A DNA stretch of 64,000 bases from Kalaharituber pfeilii (Eukaryota; Ascomycota; Pezizomycetes; Pezizales; Pezizaceae): positions 744,001 through 808,000 of the forward strand of contig WHUZ01000002.1 in the NCBI GenBank assembly GCA_015179045.1, written 5' to 3'. How positions within the stretch are numbered: position 1 is the stretch's first letter; every line of letters begins with the position of its first letter. Position numbers and translations under genes: made by a program. The notes below the pieces were generated by a model that did not search any database, had not been told where the DNA came from, and saw only the letters and a program-made list of their open reading frames with translations. This document shows positions 35,164 to 46,852 of the stretch, piece after piece.

Positions 35164-36422
35164 CCTGATAGTTCAAATAAGGCCAAAGCGCAATATCTGC
35201 TGATAATAACTCAATTGCTGCAGCGTTGTCGGAACCAAAATCCAATCGAAACTGGACTGGACACCGAGCGGTAACGCCAGTGGTTGTCGAATGCGAGGAA
35301 AATAGTAGCTTACTTACGTCTCAGCCGTGCATGCGCCAAGCTCGTTATCGGATGGGTAGCTGCCAAGCAGGCCATTAATCTCGCGTGGCTGATCGGCTAT
35401 TGCAACTTGTTTCACAAGCGCCTTCGAAACGGCTTCGACGCTGCTGCCGTGGTGTCACGTTGAGCCGGCTCACTGGATTGTCGCTAAATTGCACCGAAAG
35501 GCTGAACACACACACGCGTGCCCCCAAGCCGCGACTCCTTCAGATAATTCCCTCGAGCTATGTTAAGTAAAGTCAAACCGGAGCCTAGCTCAAAAAGCTT
35601 GCGCCTTCGTTAAGTCTGTATGTACGACACACGGTGGCTTTTAACGTCCCACATCAGTATTTGGAAACTTACGTGTCAAGAGCGAAGTGCACATTAGTAG
35701 CGCACTAACCGAGGGTCTAAGCATGAGACAAGATTAAGAAGATATACGAACGGGGGGCACAACCAGGCTTAAGCTAGCCACATGCGCTACGTGGTACTGA
35801 GGGCTCCGTAGACAGTTGGAATACTCATCCGAGCTTCTCTATTCATGAATCATCATGGTTACCTGATTAGAAATGGCCCACAGAACAGCTCATCTTAGAA
35901 AAAGCAATAAGAGTCAACAAAACCAATCATGGCGAGAGAGTGCGAACTAGGGTGCATTGCTTCAGCGTTAGGGACCTACAAAGGGCTGACTAATTTCGAA
36001 GCTTAAGTTCACGACAAGTTAGGTGTTCAGGGTAAGGGGTACGACAAGACAGGAATGCCAATGCTTGGACTGGCGACCATAGGCTACAGTGACTATAAAT
36101 ATCGCGTCATCATTGGATGTCCCAGTTGCAGGAACCAACCCATAACGACCTTAATGCCCAATATATGTGCTACACTACCCAGCATGCTTGATACGAAACT
36201 CATGATCATGAGTGCTCCTACGACCAAGTACAACAGTATGATAGCAGTCTGAACACTAGTAAGAATGCTTACATGAGTGTGGCTACCATTTTCGGCAAGT
36301 TTGATAAACGCCAAGATTTGCAACTTACATAAGCACATCCAACACAAGGATCCAATTTTTTTGCATTGGGGCTGCTAGCGTCGGCAGCAGAGTACTAGCT
36401 ACAACAGAAAGCAGCAATTGCA
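35164..36422. other. Spacer between GTR1 and NOP53
   Basis: About 1.26 kb, the promoter of two divergent genes. A hydrophobic minus-strand open frame of 84 codons (36093-36347, with the run AIILLYLVVGALMIMSFV) could be a chance frame or part of a small membrane protein. Splice partners were not found. Confidence 0.5.
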
Positions 36423-37817
36423 ATGTCCGTAAACGCCCCAGCCACATATAAACAGCCCTCGAGAAAAGGCAAGAAGGCCTGGAGGAAAAATGTCGACATT
36501 ACAGATGTCAATGAAGGCTTAGAGCAGCTAAGGGAGGAACTTATTACTGGGTATTCTGCCCCTCTGTTCGGGTTAGTACGATGATCTAACAACTCTCAGA
36601 GGAGTTATTAATGAGAAGACGAATGACCAACTATTTACGCTTGATACTGTTGGAGACAAGGGAATAGTCAAGAGAGAGTTTAAAAAGCAGAAGGTGCTCA
36701 AAGTAGACGAGATCCTCAATGCTCGATCAGCAATCCCGGCTATTTCGGTGAGAAAGCGAAATTCGGATTCTGCGATATCAGATGGAGTCATCCCGGAAAA
36801 GAAGAAGCTGAAGAATTGGGTATCGCATAAAGAGGTGCAGAAAATGAAGGACATCGCTTATGGTGCCACCACTATAGCTGTTGCAAAGACCAACTCGAAG
36901 GAGCTGAGTGATCCGTGGGCGGAGCCGGAGCCGGAGAAGGAAGATCCAAAATTCTCTTTTTTGGAAAAGACACCAGAGATCAAGCCCCCACCAACATTGA
37001 AAATGGCGCCGGTATCACTGTATGCTTGTGGAAAGCAACCGAAGGCTGTGAGCATCCCAGATGCGGGAATATCATACAACCCAGAATTCGAGAAGTGGGA
37101 TGAGCTATTACGGAAAGAGGGAGAGAAGGCAGTTGAATCGGAAAAGAAGCGGCTGAAGGAAGAGCAGGAGGAGAGGGAACGACTGGAGCGGTTGGCAAAG
37201 GAAGAGGAGGAGGAAAGGGCGCGAGAGTTGGCGGAAACTGAAAGAGGGGAGGAAGGAATTGAGGGGGAAACCGAGCACGGAGACTCTAAAGAGAAAGTTC
37301 TCAGAAAGAGGCCAGTGAGGAAGACAAGAGCGCAGCGAAACAAGGAGAAGCGGCGGAAGGAGGAAGTGAGGCAGAGTCTCATGCTGGCCCAGCAAAAGAA
37401 ACAGAGGCAGCAACTGGAGACATTAAAATTGATCAAGAAAGCTGTGGAGGCAAAGGAGAATGCCAGATTGGAGGAATTGGCTAAGGCTGCAGAAGCTGAG
37501 GGTGATCCAGAGAAAGCTGAAAGGTTGCGGAGGAAGAAATTGGGTAAAAATCAGTAAGTTCTGACTTTTCGCTGATTTATGAGGGCCGAATACTAATTTC
37601 TCCAATTTAAAGTCTACCGCCAAAGCCCCTGGAGCTGCTCCTCCCTGAGGAACTTACAGACTCTCTACGCAGGCTTAAGCCAGAGGGGAATCTGCTAAAG
37701 GACCGATTCAGGAGTCTTATGGAACGTGGTATCGTGGAGACAAGACTTATGCCAGTCACTGCTAAGAAGAAGAAGGTTACGGAAACAGAGAAATGGAGTT
37801 ATAAGGATTTTGCGTGA
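36423..37817 (+). CDS. NOP53: Ribosome biogenesis protein Nop53
   Basis: Nucleolar 60S factor (human GLTSCR2/PICT1) that brings the exosome helicase Mtr4 to pre-60S particles for ITS2 removal. Exons are 36423-36550, 36600-37553 and 37613-37817, for 428 residues. The N terminus has RKGKKAWRKNVD, a family hallmark. At residues 54-62 QLFTLDTVGD matches the arch-interacting motif (LFxxDxxG) that docks on Mtr4. The middle is a long charged coiled coil of Glu/Arg/Lys, then RKTRAQRNKEKRRK. The C terminus has PEGNLLKDRFRSLMERGIVE, conserved in the family. Phases are 2 at both introns, and both acceptors restore the conserved residues. Confidence 0.95.
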
Positions 37818-38435
37818 ATTGCTAATTTTTTGGGAGTGATGCACCCTGTGTCCATTATAGACAGTAATGAAATAAACATGGTGTCTTCAGAGCTCTCAGG
37901 ATGTATCCTCCTTTTGGTGGAAGCAATATATACTCTTGTAGCATTTATTGCTTGATTCAGTGCATTATTGCCAGACCTGAACATGATGGGAATGAGTGAT
38001 CGAGAAGTCCCATTGAGGGGCAAATAGACAACGTTTTGGGCTCAATCTCTCACATTATAAACCTGTAATCGATAGTGAATGTTGGCATCAAGTAGAATAA
38101 TTTTTTTCTCAAAAGCTACGCTTAAGTGCAATTGTATTCGTCTTCGACTCATCAGTGGCATGGTTGTGGCGGGAATCAGCTGACAAATGTCGCCGTATCG
38201 ATAAAGAACTTTAGGGGCGCCAACAACCCCACCAGGCAAAAAAAAAAGAGTTGCAATATGCTTATAAACTCAGAAAGTCACAGTACTTCGACGGGGCAAC
38301 GTCAGTGCATACTTTAACACCACCCTGAATACCGAACAGCAACTGCAAATAGCTCGTAAAACGTTGGGCCGTGAGCGCTGCTATCGAATCTGAATACCCT
38401 ATCATCAAGAAAGTAAGAGGGCTCACAGGAACAAA
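37818..38435. other. Spacer between NOP53 and NMD3
   Basis: About 0.6 kb holding the NOP53 3' region and NMD3 promoter. A short A run lies near 38238-38247. No gene seen. Confidence 0.6.
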
Positions 38436-40209
38436 ATGGATATTGACGTTCCGGTCTCGATGGTGGGACTTGTACATCCGCAGGCCAGTGTCGCAAAGTG
38501 AGTATACTGCCCCACCGCCAATCTGCCAGTTTCCTTTTCTTTCCTGTGAGCTTTTCAAATACTGACGTCTCCCCACCAGCATATTATGTTGCAACTGCGG
38601 CGCGCCCATCGACGCGACTACCAATAATGGTCTAGCCATATGCTTCGACTGCATCAAGCTCACGACCGACATCTCTGAGGGCATTCCCCGGGAAGCCACA
38701 ATGCACTTTTGCAGAGGCTGCGAGAGGTGGTTGCAACCGCCGAGTCAGTGGCTTGCGGCGCAGCCGGAGAGTAGAGAGTTGCTGGCGCTATGTTTGAGGA
38801 AGCTGAAAGGGTTGTCAAAAGTGAGGATTATTGATGCATCGTTTATTTGGACAGAGCCCCATAGTAAGAGGATAAAGGTTAAGATCACGGTACAGTCTGA
38901 GGTATGTTTGGATCTATCTATTAAGCTCTGCCTCTGGGGTTAGGTGTTTGTGGATAGAATAGAAGGCTCACCTGGTGTGAACATGCAGGCATATCAAAAT
39001 ACGATTATCCAACAGGCATTCGAGGTGGAATATGTGGTGGTCTATACGCAGTGCTCTGACTGCGCAAAGTCGTTCACAGCCCATACGTGGCGCGCCTGCG
39101 TGCAAGTCCGACAGAAGGTTCCTCACAAGCGGACCTTCCTCTACCTCGAACAACTCATGCTAAAGCACAACGCCCACCGGGATGCCACGAATATCAAGGA
39201 AGTCAAGGACGGGCTCGACTTTTTCTTCTCACAGCGCAATCATGCACAGAAGATGATAGACTTTCTAACTGCTGTAGCACCAGTCAAGACAAAGAAGAGC
39301 GAGGAATTGATTTCCCAGGATATACACACAAGTACAAAGTCGTTTAAGTTCACATTCTCGGTGGAACTGGTGCCAATATGTAAAGACGACTTGGTGTGCT
39401 TACCGATAAAGCTGGCAAGATCAATTGGGAACATCCCACCCCTAGTACTATGTCAGAAGGTTGCAAACACACTACACCTACTTGACCCCAACACCCTCCA
39501 CACGGCCGAACTTGCTGTCCCAGTATACTGGCGTCAGCCTTTCCCTACTCTTGCCGACGTGCAAGACCTCGTCGAGTTCATCGTCCTGGACATCGAACCT
39601 CTCGGACCTGTCCAAGCCAAATACGTCCTTGCGGAGGTCGAAGTGGCGCGCGCCTCAGACATGGGCCGCAACGACACCACGTACCTTGTACGAACGCACT
39701 TGGGCGGCATACTTCACCCGGGTGACTCCGCTATGGGCTACCACAACACTGGCGCCAACTACAATAACCCGTACTTCGAGGAACTCGAGCGGACGAATCC
39801 GGAGCGGATTCCAGAAGTTATCCTGGTCAAGAAACATTACCGGCAGAAGTCGAAACCCAAGAACCGCACTTGGAAGCTGCGCCGCATGGCGAAGGAGCAA
39901 GGCGAGTTATTACCGAAGAAGGCAGAAATCGAGCACGCGGAGAGGGATTATGAGATGTTCTTGAAGGATGTAGAAGAGGATGTGGAGTTGAGGAATTCAT
40001 TGAAGTTGTACAAGAACACACGGAAGTCTAATATGCAGAGCGTGCAAAAGCAGCAGGTGGAGCCAAGGCAGGAGATGGAGGTAGATGAGGATGAGGAGAG
40101 TGACGATGGGATCCCGAAGATTCAGATGGAAGACCTGTTGGATGAGTTTGAGGAGATGGCACTTGAAGATGCGGCGACACATCAATATGAGGAGTCGGCA
40201 GAGCTCTGA
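38436..40209 (+). CDS. NMD3: 60S ribosomal export protein Nmd3
   Basis: Adaptor that carries a nuclear export signal and ships pre-60S subunits to the cytoplasm through Crm1. Exons are 38436-38497, 38580-38901 and 38944-40209, for 549 residues. The N-terminal zinc-binding region has the CxxC pairs of the family (CCNCG, CFDC, CRGCERWLQPP, CSDC). Conserved blocks KVRIIDASFIWTEPHSKRIKVK, here up to 20 residues of it, and LDFFFSQRNHAQKMIDFL are present. The C terminus is acidic with leucine-rich stretches (MEDLLDEFEEMAL), where the export signal lies in yeast. The second intron is only 42 nt (38902-38943), unusually short but flanked by GTATGT and TTAG and needed for the frame. Confidence 0.95.
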
Positions 40210-40607
40210 GTGAGTTTACGTAGGGGTGCTGGAAGACGAGGGATCGGTGTAAAGAGGATGAAATGGCGTAAATGATGAGGCAAAAAAAAAAAAAAAAAGA
40301 AAAAAAAAAAAATTATCTGGGATCTTGGAGTTTGACGGATTTGCTTGGATTTGTATTATTGCCCTATTTTTCACCAGTCATATCGTTTTATCTGTGTTGG
40401 GGATAAAGGTAAAATGCAAAAAAATTTGACAGATGTCAGAAGCCAAGCAACGATGATTCTCACACAATATTCTCATACACGTAAATTTAAGATGATACGA
40501 GGGTAGTTTAAACAACACAACATCCCTATGCAAGCTGTTATATAAGGACACAATAAACGCCTTGCTTTTAATCCGCCGAATCCCTAAAACTACATGACAC
40601 CAGCCGC
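40210..40607. other. Convergent 3' spacer between NMD3 and ESF2
   Basis: About 0.4 kb between two convergent genes. It contains A-rich runs (about 40282-40311) and AT-rich DNA, consistent with 3' ends and polyadenylation. No gene seen. Confidence 0.65.
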
Positions 40608-41913
40608 CTAAAAAATCTTCCCCAGAACCCTCTTGACCGCCTCGGAACTCTGCACACCCTCCTCCTTATTCGCCTTCTGACCCTTGATCTTATTCTGCCT
40701 GAACTGTCTCCTGACTTCGATTTCCTCCTTCTTGAGCTTCCCGTCATCTTCCTCCTTCTCCTTCCCAGTGGTGCCTCCTGAGGTGGATTCGTGCTGCTCC
40801 TTCTCAGCCTTGCGCTTCTTGGACTCCTTAATGTTCTCGACCATCTTGGCACGCTCGACGTTCCGGATGAAGGTCTTGTTCTCGCGGGTGGCTTGGGATA
40901 TTTCGGCGCGGAGTTTGGCTTGGCGGGAAGCATTTTCATAGGCTGTGGGAGAGGAGAATTAGTTAGAGTGGGTTGTTGTGGGAATGGGCAGGGGGATATG
41001 TGTGGGGTGGGAAGAGGGAAAATACCGATTTGAGCTTGGAGATGGTGCCATTTAAATTTAGGGAGGTATTTAATGTTCCAGACGTCGTCGTGGTAGTAGT
41101 TGTTTTTTTTGCCGCCTACAAGGGGAGTTGAGGAGGTAAGCGTTACCCTGAAGACTTGCAAATGATGTTCACCCTATGCATAATCTACATACCCACAATT
41201 GTTGCGTTCAGCGTCTCCGCGACCAACTTTGCCACTCGCTTATCCATGAACTCGACCCATCCCTCCTCATAATTCCGTTTCTTGCTTCCCCCAAACTTGA
41301 CCCGTCGCGCATGTGTCTTTGGATCCTCGGGGGCTAAGAAGACACGACCGACTTCGCCGAAGCGGGAAAGAAGGGCTTTGACTTTCTGAGGCCGCATGAA
41401 AGGAGGTATGCGGGAGAGATAGGTGACACCGGTCTTGCGGACGCGGGCGCGAGAGGCGGCGAGCTCGGTGGGGGTTAGAGGGGTGAGTTTGGTGGGGTCG
41501 GTGATGAGGTTTGGATCGGGGGTGGCGGAGGGAGAGACCGAGCGGGAGGGAGAGATGGAATTGGATTTCGATGCTGGTATTGATTTCTTGTCGGCCTGCT
41601 TGGTGGGCTTTTTAGCAGGAGCTTTGAAGGAGGTATCCGAGGTTGCGGCTTCGTCTTCGTCTACGTCGTCGTTGTCGCTGCCAGAGCCCGAGCCTGAGCC
41701 GGATTCATTGCCGCTGCTACTGTGGCCATTGTCATCATCGTCGTCACTGCGCTCTACTTTCCGCCGTTTCGCACCTCGTGAAGAGGATATACCCGCTGTC
41801 CTGCTTTCCTCTCTATCGTCGTCCGAGCCGCGGGATGCATCTGAATCTTGATCCTCGTGATCATTGAGACCCAGCCAGTCTTCTTTCTTCCGGGCTTTCT
41901 CCGTGCTAGGCAT
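40608..41913 (-). CDS. ESF2: Pre-rRNA-processing protein Esf2 (ABT1-like RRM protein)
   Basis: Nucleolar RNA-binding factor of the small-subunit processome, needed for early 18S rRNA cleavages and known to stimulate the helicase Dbp8. Exons on the minus strand are 41913-41193, 41115-41026 and 40942-40608, for 381 residues. The N-terminal half is acidic and Ser-rich. The RRM has GVTYLSRIPPFMRPQKVKAL, LSRFGEVGRVFLAPED, then GWVEFMDKRVAKLVAETLNA and the family-specific YYHDDVWNIKYLPKFKWHHL. The C-terminal region is charged (RQAKLRAEISQATREN, VRRQFRQNKIKG), like ABT1/Esf2. Both introns are phase 1 and keep the conserved block intact. Confidence 0.94.
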
Positions 41914-42923
41914 TCTGCTTTTGCTTCTGCGCGGGTTATGCAGTGAATCTGCTTCGAGTGCGCGATGCCGTGCGTCGATATTCTCGTAGCTACTAGCACT
42001 TCAACTCCGCAGTAAAGGGACGAGCTTCTTCCGTTCGTTGGTGCCATCCAAAAACCTGAAATCTTGGCGCCGCTAAGACTTCTAGCTCACGTGTCTGGCC
42101 CTCCATCTCCCCACACTTCGCTACTACAAACTCGGCAGTCGAGGGAGAGACGAGCCCACTTAAGGAAAATCGTTGCTTGGCTTGTATGCCGTCTTGAGAA
42201 GTTTAGCTTCTAGCCTTCCAGCCTCCCCCTAATACCGATATCGATACAGCGCCCTCAACTTATTCCTTACCAATGCAGCATTAGAATTATATTGTGAATC
42301 GGGAAAGGCTACTATTGATACTAAGAAAGCTATTAACATTAGAAGAAGCAGTTGTCAAGCCATCACCGAAGCCATCACCGAAGTCATCCTATTGGCAGAA
42401 TCAAAGAAGCATTGGAAGAAGCTATTACCAATATCTCTCGAGTCTGATAGTGGCTAGCATGTATTGCTAGCATCGGAAGAAACTCACTCGCATCAAAGAA
42501 AGGTATTGTAAGTATTGGTTACGGCTGAAGGCCGAAAATAATAGTCTGGGCACGAGATCAGGTGAAGCCCGTCCTCGTACAGTATTTGTGAAAGTAATAG
42601 TCCACTAGAACACGCTTGAAATCTTGGCAACCAGAAGTTACCTTTGATGCCAAGGATTGTAGCTTCGTTACCAAAGTTGCTAGTCTCATGCCAAGCCTCT
42701 ACCTAGCTGCCAAATTGCGGCTGCTCAGATCGACAATGCGCAGCTTAGGTAACACAGCTGCTGCACAATTTCCACAAAAAAATTGCGCCCGAACATTGAA
42801 ATTACAAGCCGACAAGAACGACGAGGAAGACGGAATCATCGACCACGCAGCCCAACTAGTCGCCTGGACTTTCGCTTTATCCAACCTAGGGGCATAAACT
42901 GTCCAATTTCGACTGGCCGCACC
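41914..42923. other. Divergent spacer between ESF2 and RRP6
   Basis: About 1 kb. A 12-bp direct repeat (GCCATCACCGAA at 42359 and 42371) lies in a short open stretch without a motif (about 42297-42450). A frame open ahead of the RRP6 ATG (from 42783) is 5' leader rather than coding, since the protein's conserved start is at 42924. Confidence 0.5.
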
Positions 42924-45607
42924 ATGGACCCAAAGCAGCCATTTTCGACCTTCCAAGATGAAGCCTTCACTGCCCTGAAGGACACAACCAAGGCGGCAGC
43001 TGGTTTAGCAGCCGAAGATCTGTCTTTCCATCGCTCGTTCGATTCACAATTCGCCTCGTCACTAGACAGGTGCAGTTCAGCTATGCTAGGTCTTATCAAC
43101 TCATTGTTGCGGAATGCCACAGTTGGGATGGACCTGGATGCGCCAAAACTGAATGACGTGGAGGACATCGACACACATTGGAAGGATGTGGTGGAGGTGG
43201 TGGATTTCTTACTGGAGAAAGCTGTATGAGGTTTCTTTCGACTTTAAGAAGGCTGTATTGATTCGGCGAATTAGGACACCTGCTTGGATGAATATACAGG
43301 AGCAATCAAACAGAAGAATCCGGAGCCTTTGCCAGGAGCGCGGCGCGATGATACGGTTAGTAAGAGTTTCCTGAACGGGATTCCCACAGGCTTGGGGAAG
43401 AGGTACTAACATTTAACAAGAATAAAAGAAAAATCATCAAGACGGGTACCAACAACATGTTCAAGAATCGAAACCTCCCCAAACCACAGCTGAACTTTCG
43501 TGTCCCTGTCAACAACCACGACAATTCCCCTTTCAAGCCTCTATTAATATCGAAGCCCCATGCAAAGGTCCCATTAGCTCAGAGCATCCGAACTTTCATG
43601 GACGACAAGCTCCAAATGCAGTACTACCATCCATATAAGATGGAGATTGAGCAGCTGGAGTATCCAAAGGATATATTTGTTTCAAAACCGCCGATAGATT
43701 ATATGCCGTTTGAGTCGACGCAGCCTGTGTACGTTGACACGGAACAGTCGTTGGCGGTGATGTTGAAGGAGCTGAAACAAGCGAAGGAGATAGCGATTGA
43801 CTTGGAACATCACAATGAGCGGTCGTTTATAGGGTTCGTTTGTTTAATGCAAATCAGCACACGACAGAAGGATTGGATTGTGGACACCCTTAAATTGCGA
43901 GAGGAGCTCCAGGTGTTGAATGAGGTATTTGGGGATCCAAATATCCTCAAGGTAGGGCATGAAGAAAATATATCCGTATTTCTAGTGATGAAGCTTACTC
44001 TGTAGTCAGGTGTTGCATGGTGCATCTATGGACATCATATGGTTACAGCGGGATTTTGGCCTTTATATTGTGGGGTTATTTGATACCTATGAGGCAGCAA
44101 GGTCCCTTGGCTTTGCAAGCAAGGGTCTTGCGTTTCTTCTCAAAAAATATGTTGACTTTGATGCGGAAAAGAAATATCAATTGGCGGATTGGCGAATACG
44201 GTAGGCTTTATCACTATTGCAGGATAATTTCAAATTTTTGAGGGGGTTGTACGCTAACACTGCGTTCCTAGACCTCTCCCACAGGAGATGTTGGAGTATG
44301 CCCGCTCCGACACCCACTTCCTACTATACTGCTTTGACAAGCTGCGCAATGAGTTGCTCGAAAGGACTACTCCGGAAGTCAACTTGATGTCCGAGGTCCT
44401 ACAAAACTCCAAAGAAACCTCCCTTCGACGTTACGAGCGCGAGGGATACGATATGTCCGAGGGCTCAGGTCAATTTGGGTGGGCACTCATGCTCAAGAGG
44501 ACTCCCGCTATGTTTACACCAGAGCAGTTTGAGGTCTTCAAGGCTATACATCAATGGAGAGATCAAGTTGCAAGAGACGAGGATGATAGCCATCATTATG
44601 TCATGCCGAAACATCAATTATATAGTTTAGCAAGACTGATGCCTGAGGATGTTCCCGGGGTGCTGGGGACTTGTCATCCGGCGTCACCGCATGTCCGGGC
44701 CAGGGTCGGGGAACTAGTTACATTGATTAAATCCGCGAAGGAAACGGCGCCGAAGCAGCCTGCTGTGCCACAGGTTATGGAAACGGTTCCTGTGGAGACA
44801 CCAGCAGCAGAGAAACTCACGCTGAAAGAACCAACCAATATTTTTGAAATCAGCGAAATTCCTGTCCCGCCTCGGAGTATACAGTCCAACTTCTGGGGCA
44901 AGGCCGTCGGTAGCAGTAAATGGCTGTCCGAAACAGCGAGGCTCGGGAAAGTACTCTCAGAAGTTCGCCTGGCAGTGCCGTTGCCCCCACTCACTGCAGC
45001 AATCTATCTTAACCCTGATGATGTAGCAACCGAAGCCTCTTCGACGGCAGCATCGTCGCTGCCGCAGGAGCCGGGATCGAGAGTTGAACATGAGTTTACA
45101 AGAAATAAGCCGAAGCAGGAAAGTGATAATATTATTATCGTGAAGCAGGTTGGTGGTGCCAGGAAGAGGAAAAGGGATACCAATGAGATGGATGAGACAA
45201 CGCTGGGCCCGCGGAACTCGATAGCTTCACCGAGTGTGAAAGTGAAACCGGACCAAGTTGATGAAGATACTACTGTGCTACAACAGGACCTGGAGGCGGA
45301 GGAAGACGCGTTGAAGGACCCTGTTAAGCCTCCCTCGTCCGAGAAGGAGCACAAGAGAAAGAGAAAGAAGGCTAAGGACGGTGGTGAGGAGTCTACGTCG
45401 GGGTCGGCGTCGGCAGCAGAGCAGAAACTGTTCGAGCCATTTGATTATAGTAAGGCGCCGTCGGTGTTGAAGCCAGATGAGAAAAGGAGGGAGGAGAAGG
45501 GAGGGAGAGTATTTAATCCCTATGGGAAGCCGGGAGCGGGAGGGCCGAAGGCGCTGAGGAAGGCGAGGAAGGAGAAGGAGGGGAGGTCAGCGATATTTAA
45601 GAAGTGA
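42924..45607 (+). CDS. RRP6: Nuclear exosome 3'-5' exoribonuclease Rrp6
   Basis: DEDDY-type RNase of the nuclear exosome that trims 5.8S rRNA, snoRNAs and aberrant transcripts. Exons are 42924-43223, 43275-43355, 43430-43951, 44010-44200 and 44272-45607, for 809 residues. Catalytic residues are Asp251 and Glu253 (AIDLEHH), Asp309 (HGASMDIIW), and Tyr374 and Asp378 ([12 protein letters not shown]). An HRDC domain follows ([31 protein letters not shown]). The N-terminal PMC2NT region is present ([14 protein letters not shown] and [11 protein letters not shown]). The tail is Lys/Arg-rich and low-complexity, as in Rrp6 lasso regions. Intron 2 (43356-43429) has a perfect TACTAAC branch site and must end at ATAAAAG, because an earlier AG would put TAA in frame. 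Confidence 0.95.
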
Positions 45608-46852
45608 TAGTGATGGGCTAATGGTGGGTAAGAAGCAGAGGAAGATGATTAAAAATGATACAAGAGGGATAAATATTGAACATGCTCTCATTGTTATTTG
45701 TTGTAGTGGTTTGTGCATTTTCATGAGGATTAGTCTGACTGGTATGGGGATATGCTTCAGGGGAAACAAGCTTCTCGCTAGCGGAGTTTAGTTTTATTGT
45801 ATATAAATGAGCTTTAGCACCCCGACAAAATAGAGTATCCAGCCGACAGCGTGGATATCGGAAGCGTATGTTCTCATACCAGAGGCCAAGAAATAATAGC
45901 ATAGACACCGCCTGCTAGGAAGCGTAAGGTTTGTAGCTCCCTATGTACAAGCTTGGTTCGAGACTTCTACTAGTACAAGCTGGTGAGAGCCATTGCTCTA
46001 TTGCTCCGCGTGTGGGGACCGCATCTCAATACCTGATATGATAAGTGATAGCACCTCACTTCTGTGCTGTTGCACAAGTCCGTCCGTAGTACATGGCTCT
46101 TCATTCTTTTAGATTAAGTTTAGTGCGGGAGCGTGGAGGCACGGAGGCCGCTTCCGTCCTAGGGCGTTTGCAATTGCAAGAGAGCGGCACTCAGTGATGA
46201 ATCTGATGTGAAGGACCGCTCGCGGGATTGGCCCAGGCACTGCAATCATTTATGGCCATGCCAGCACAAGCATCTGCCAGCCACGGCTTGTCTTCAGACG
46301 CTGCCAGTGTAGAAATGCGCGCTGCTCATCTCGCGGGCCGGCTCGAGACTGCTTGCGGCCCGGCTCCGGCTCCGTCTGGGGTGAGGTGCTGCGATCTTCA
46401 GGGACGGTCAGCGTTAGCAGAGTCGGGCTTAGTCACGCAGACACAAGCATTCTGGGCGCAAACGCGCTAGACACGCGACAAAGAAGATCAATTAAGCGGA
46501 TCCGTCTGTGTGTGTGTCTTGGCCCGTCGGCGCGAGGCCCTTGTTCCAGGAGCCTGTGCTCTGCGTAGCTCCAGCAAGTAGCAACGACAACATTTCCCCC
46601 AGGGCCGTTACACATCGCCTGCCGCCCGAACTACGTAGGTTTCCAGCCGAAAATTGCATTTTAATAGCTTTTTAATATACATCTTCGAACCTTTTCCATT
46701 CTTAGATCTTCAAGTACGGTTTTCCTTGTGCCCCTGTATACCCTCAATTGCTCCTGGTCTTCTCAATTTTGCAGTCTGGAAAGCGCAATACCCAATTGGG
46801 CAATTGATATCACAACCTGAAATTACAACTCTGCCTGTCGAGGTTAATCTTG
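45608..46852. other. Spacer between RRP6 and POL2
   Basis: About 1.2 kb with the RRP6 3' region and POL2 promoter. Unrelated open frames only. A TG repeat lies at 46506-46516. Two MCB-like sites are listed separately. Confidence 0.55.
46462..46477 (+). promoter_or_regulatory. Two MCB-like ACGCG cores upstream of POL2
   Basis: ACGCG occurs at 46462-46466 and again at 46473-46477, about 380 bp before the POL2 start codon. ACGCG is the core of the MluI cell-cycle box bound by MBF, which drives G1/S expression of replication genes in yeasts. The role here is inferred. Confidence 0.35.

Noticed and set aside
36093..36347. 84-codon hydrophobic frame upstream of NOP53 on the minus strand
   Set aside because: The hydrophobic run is suggestive, but no homologous pattern or neighbouring exon could be found. 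Kept as spacer.
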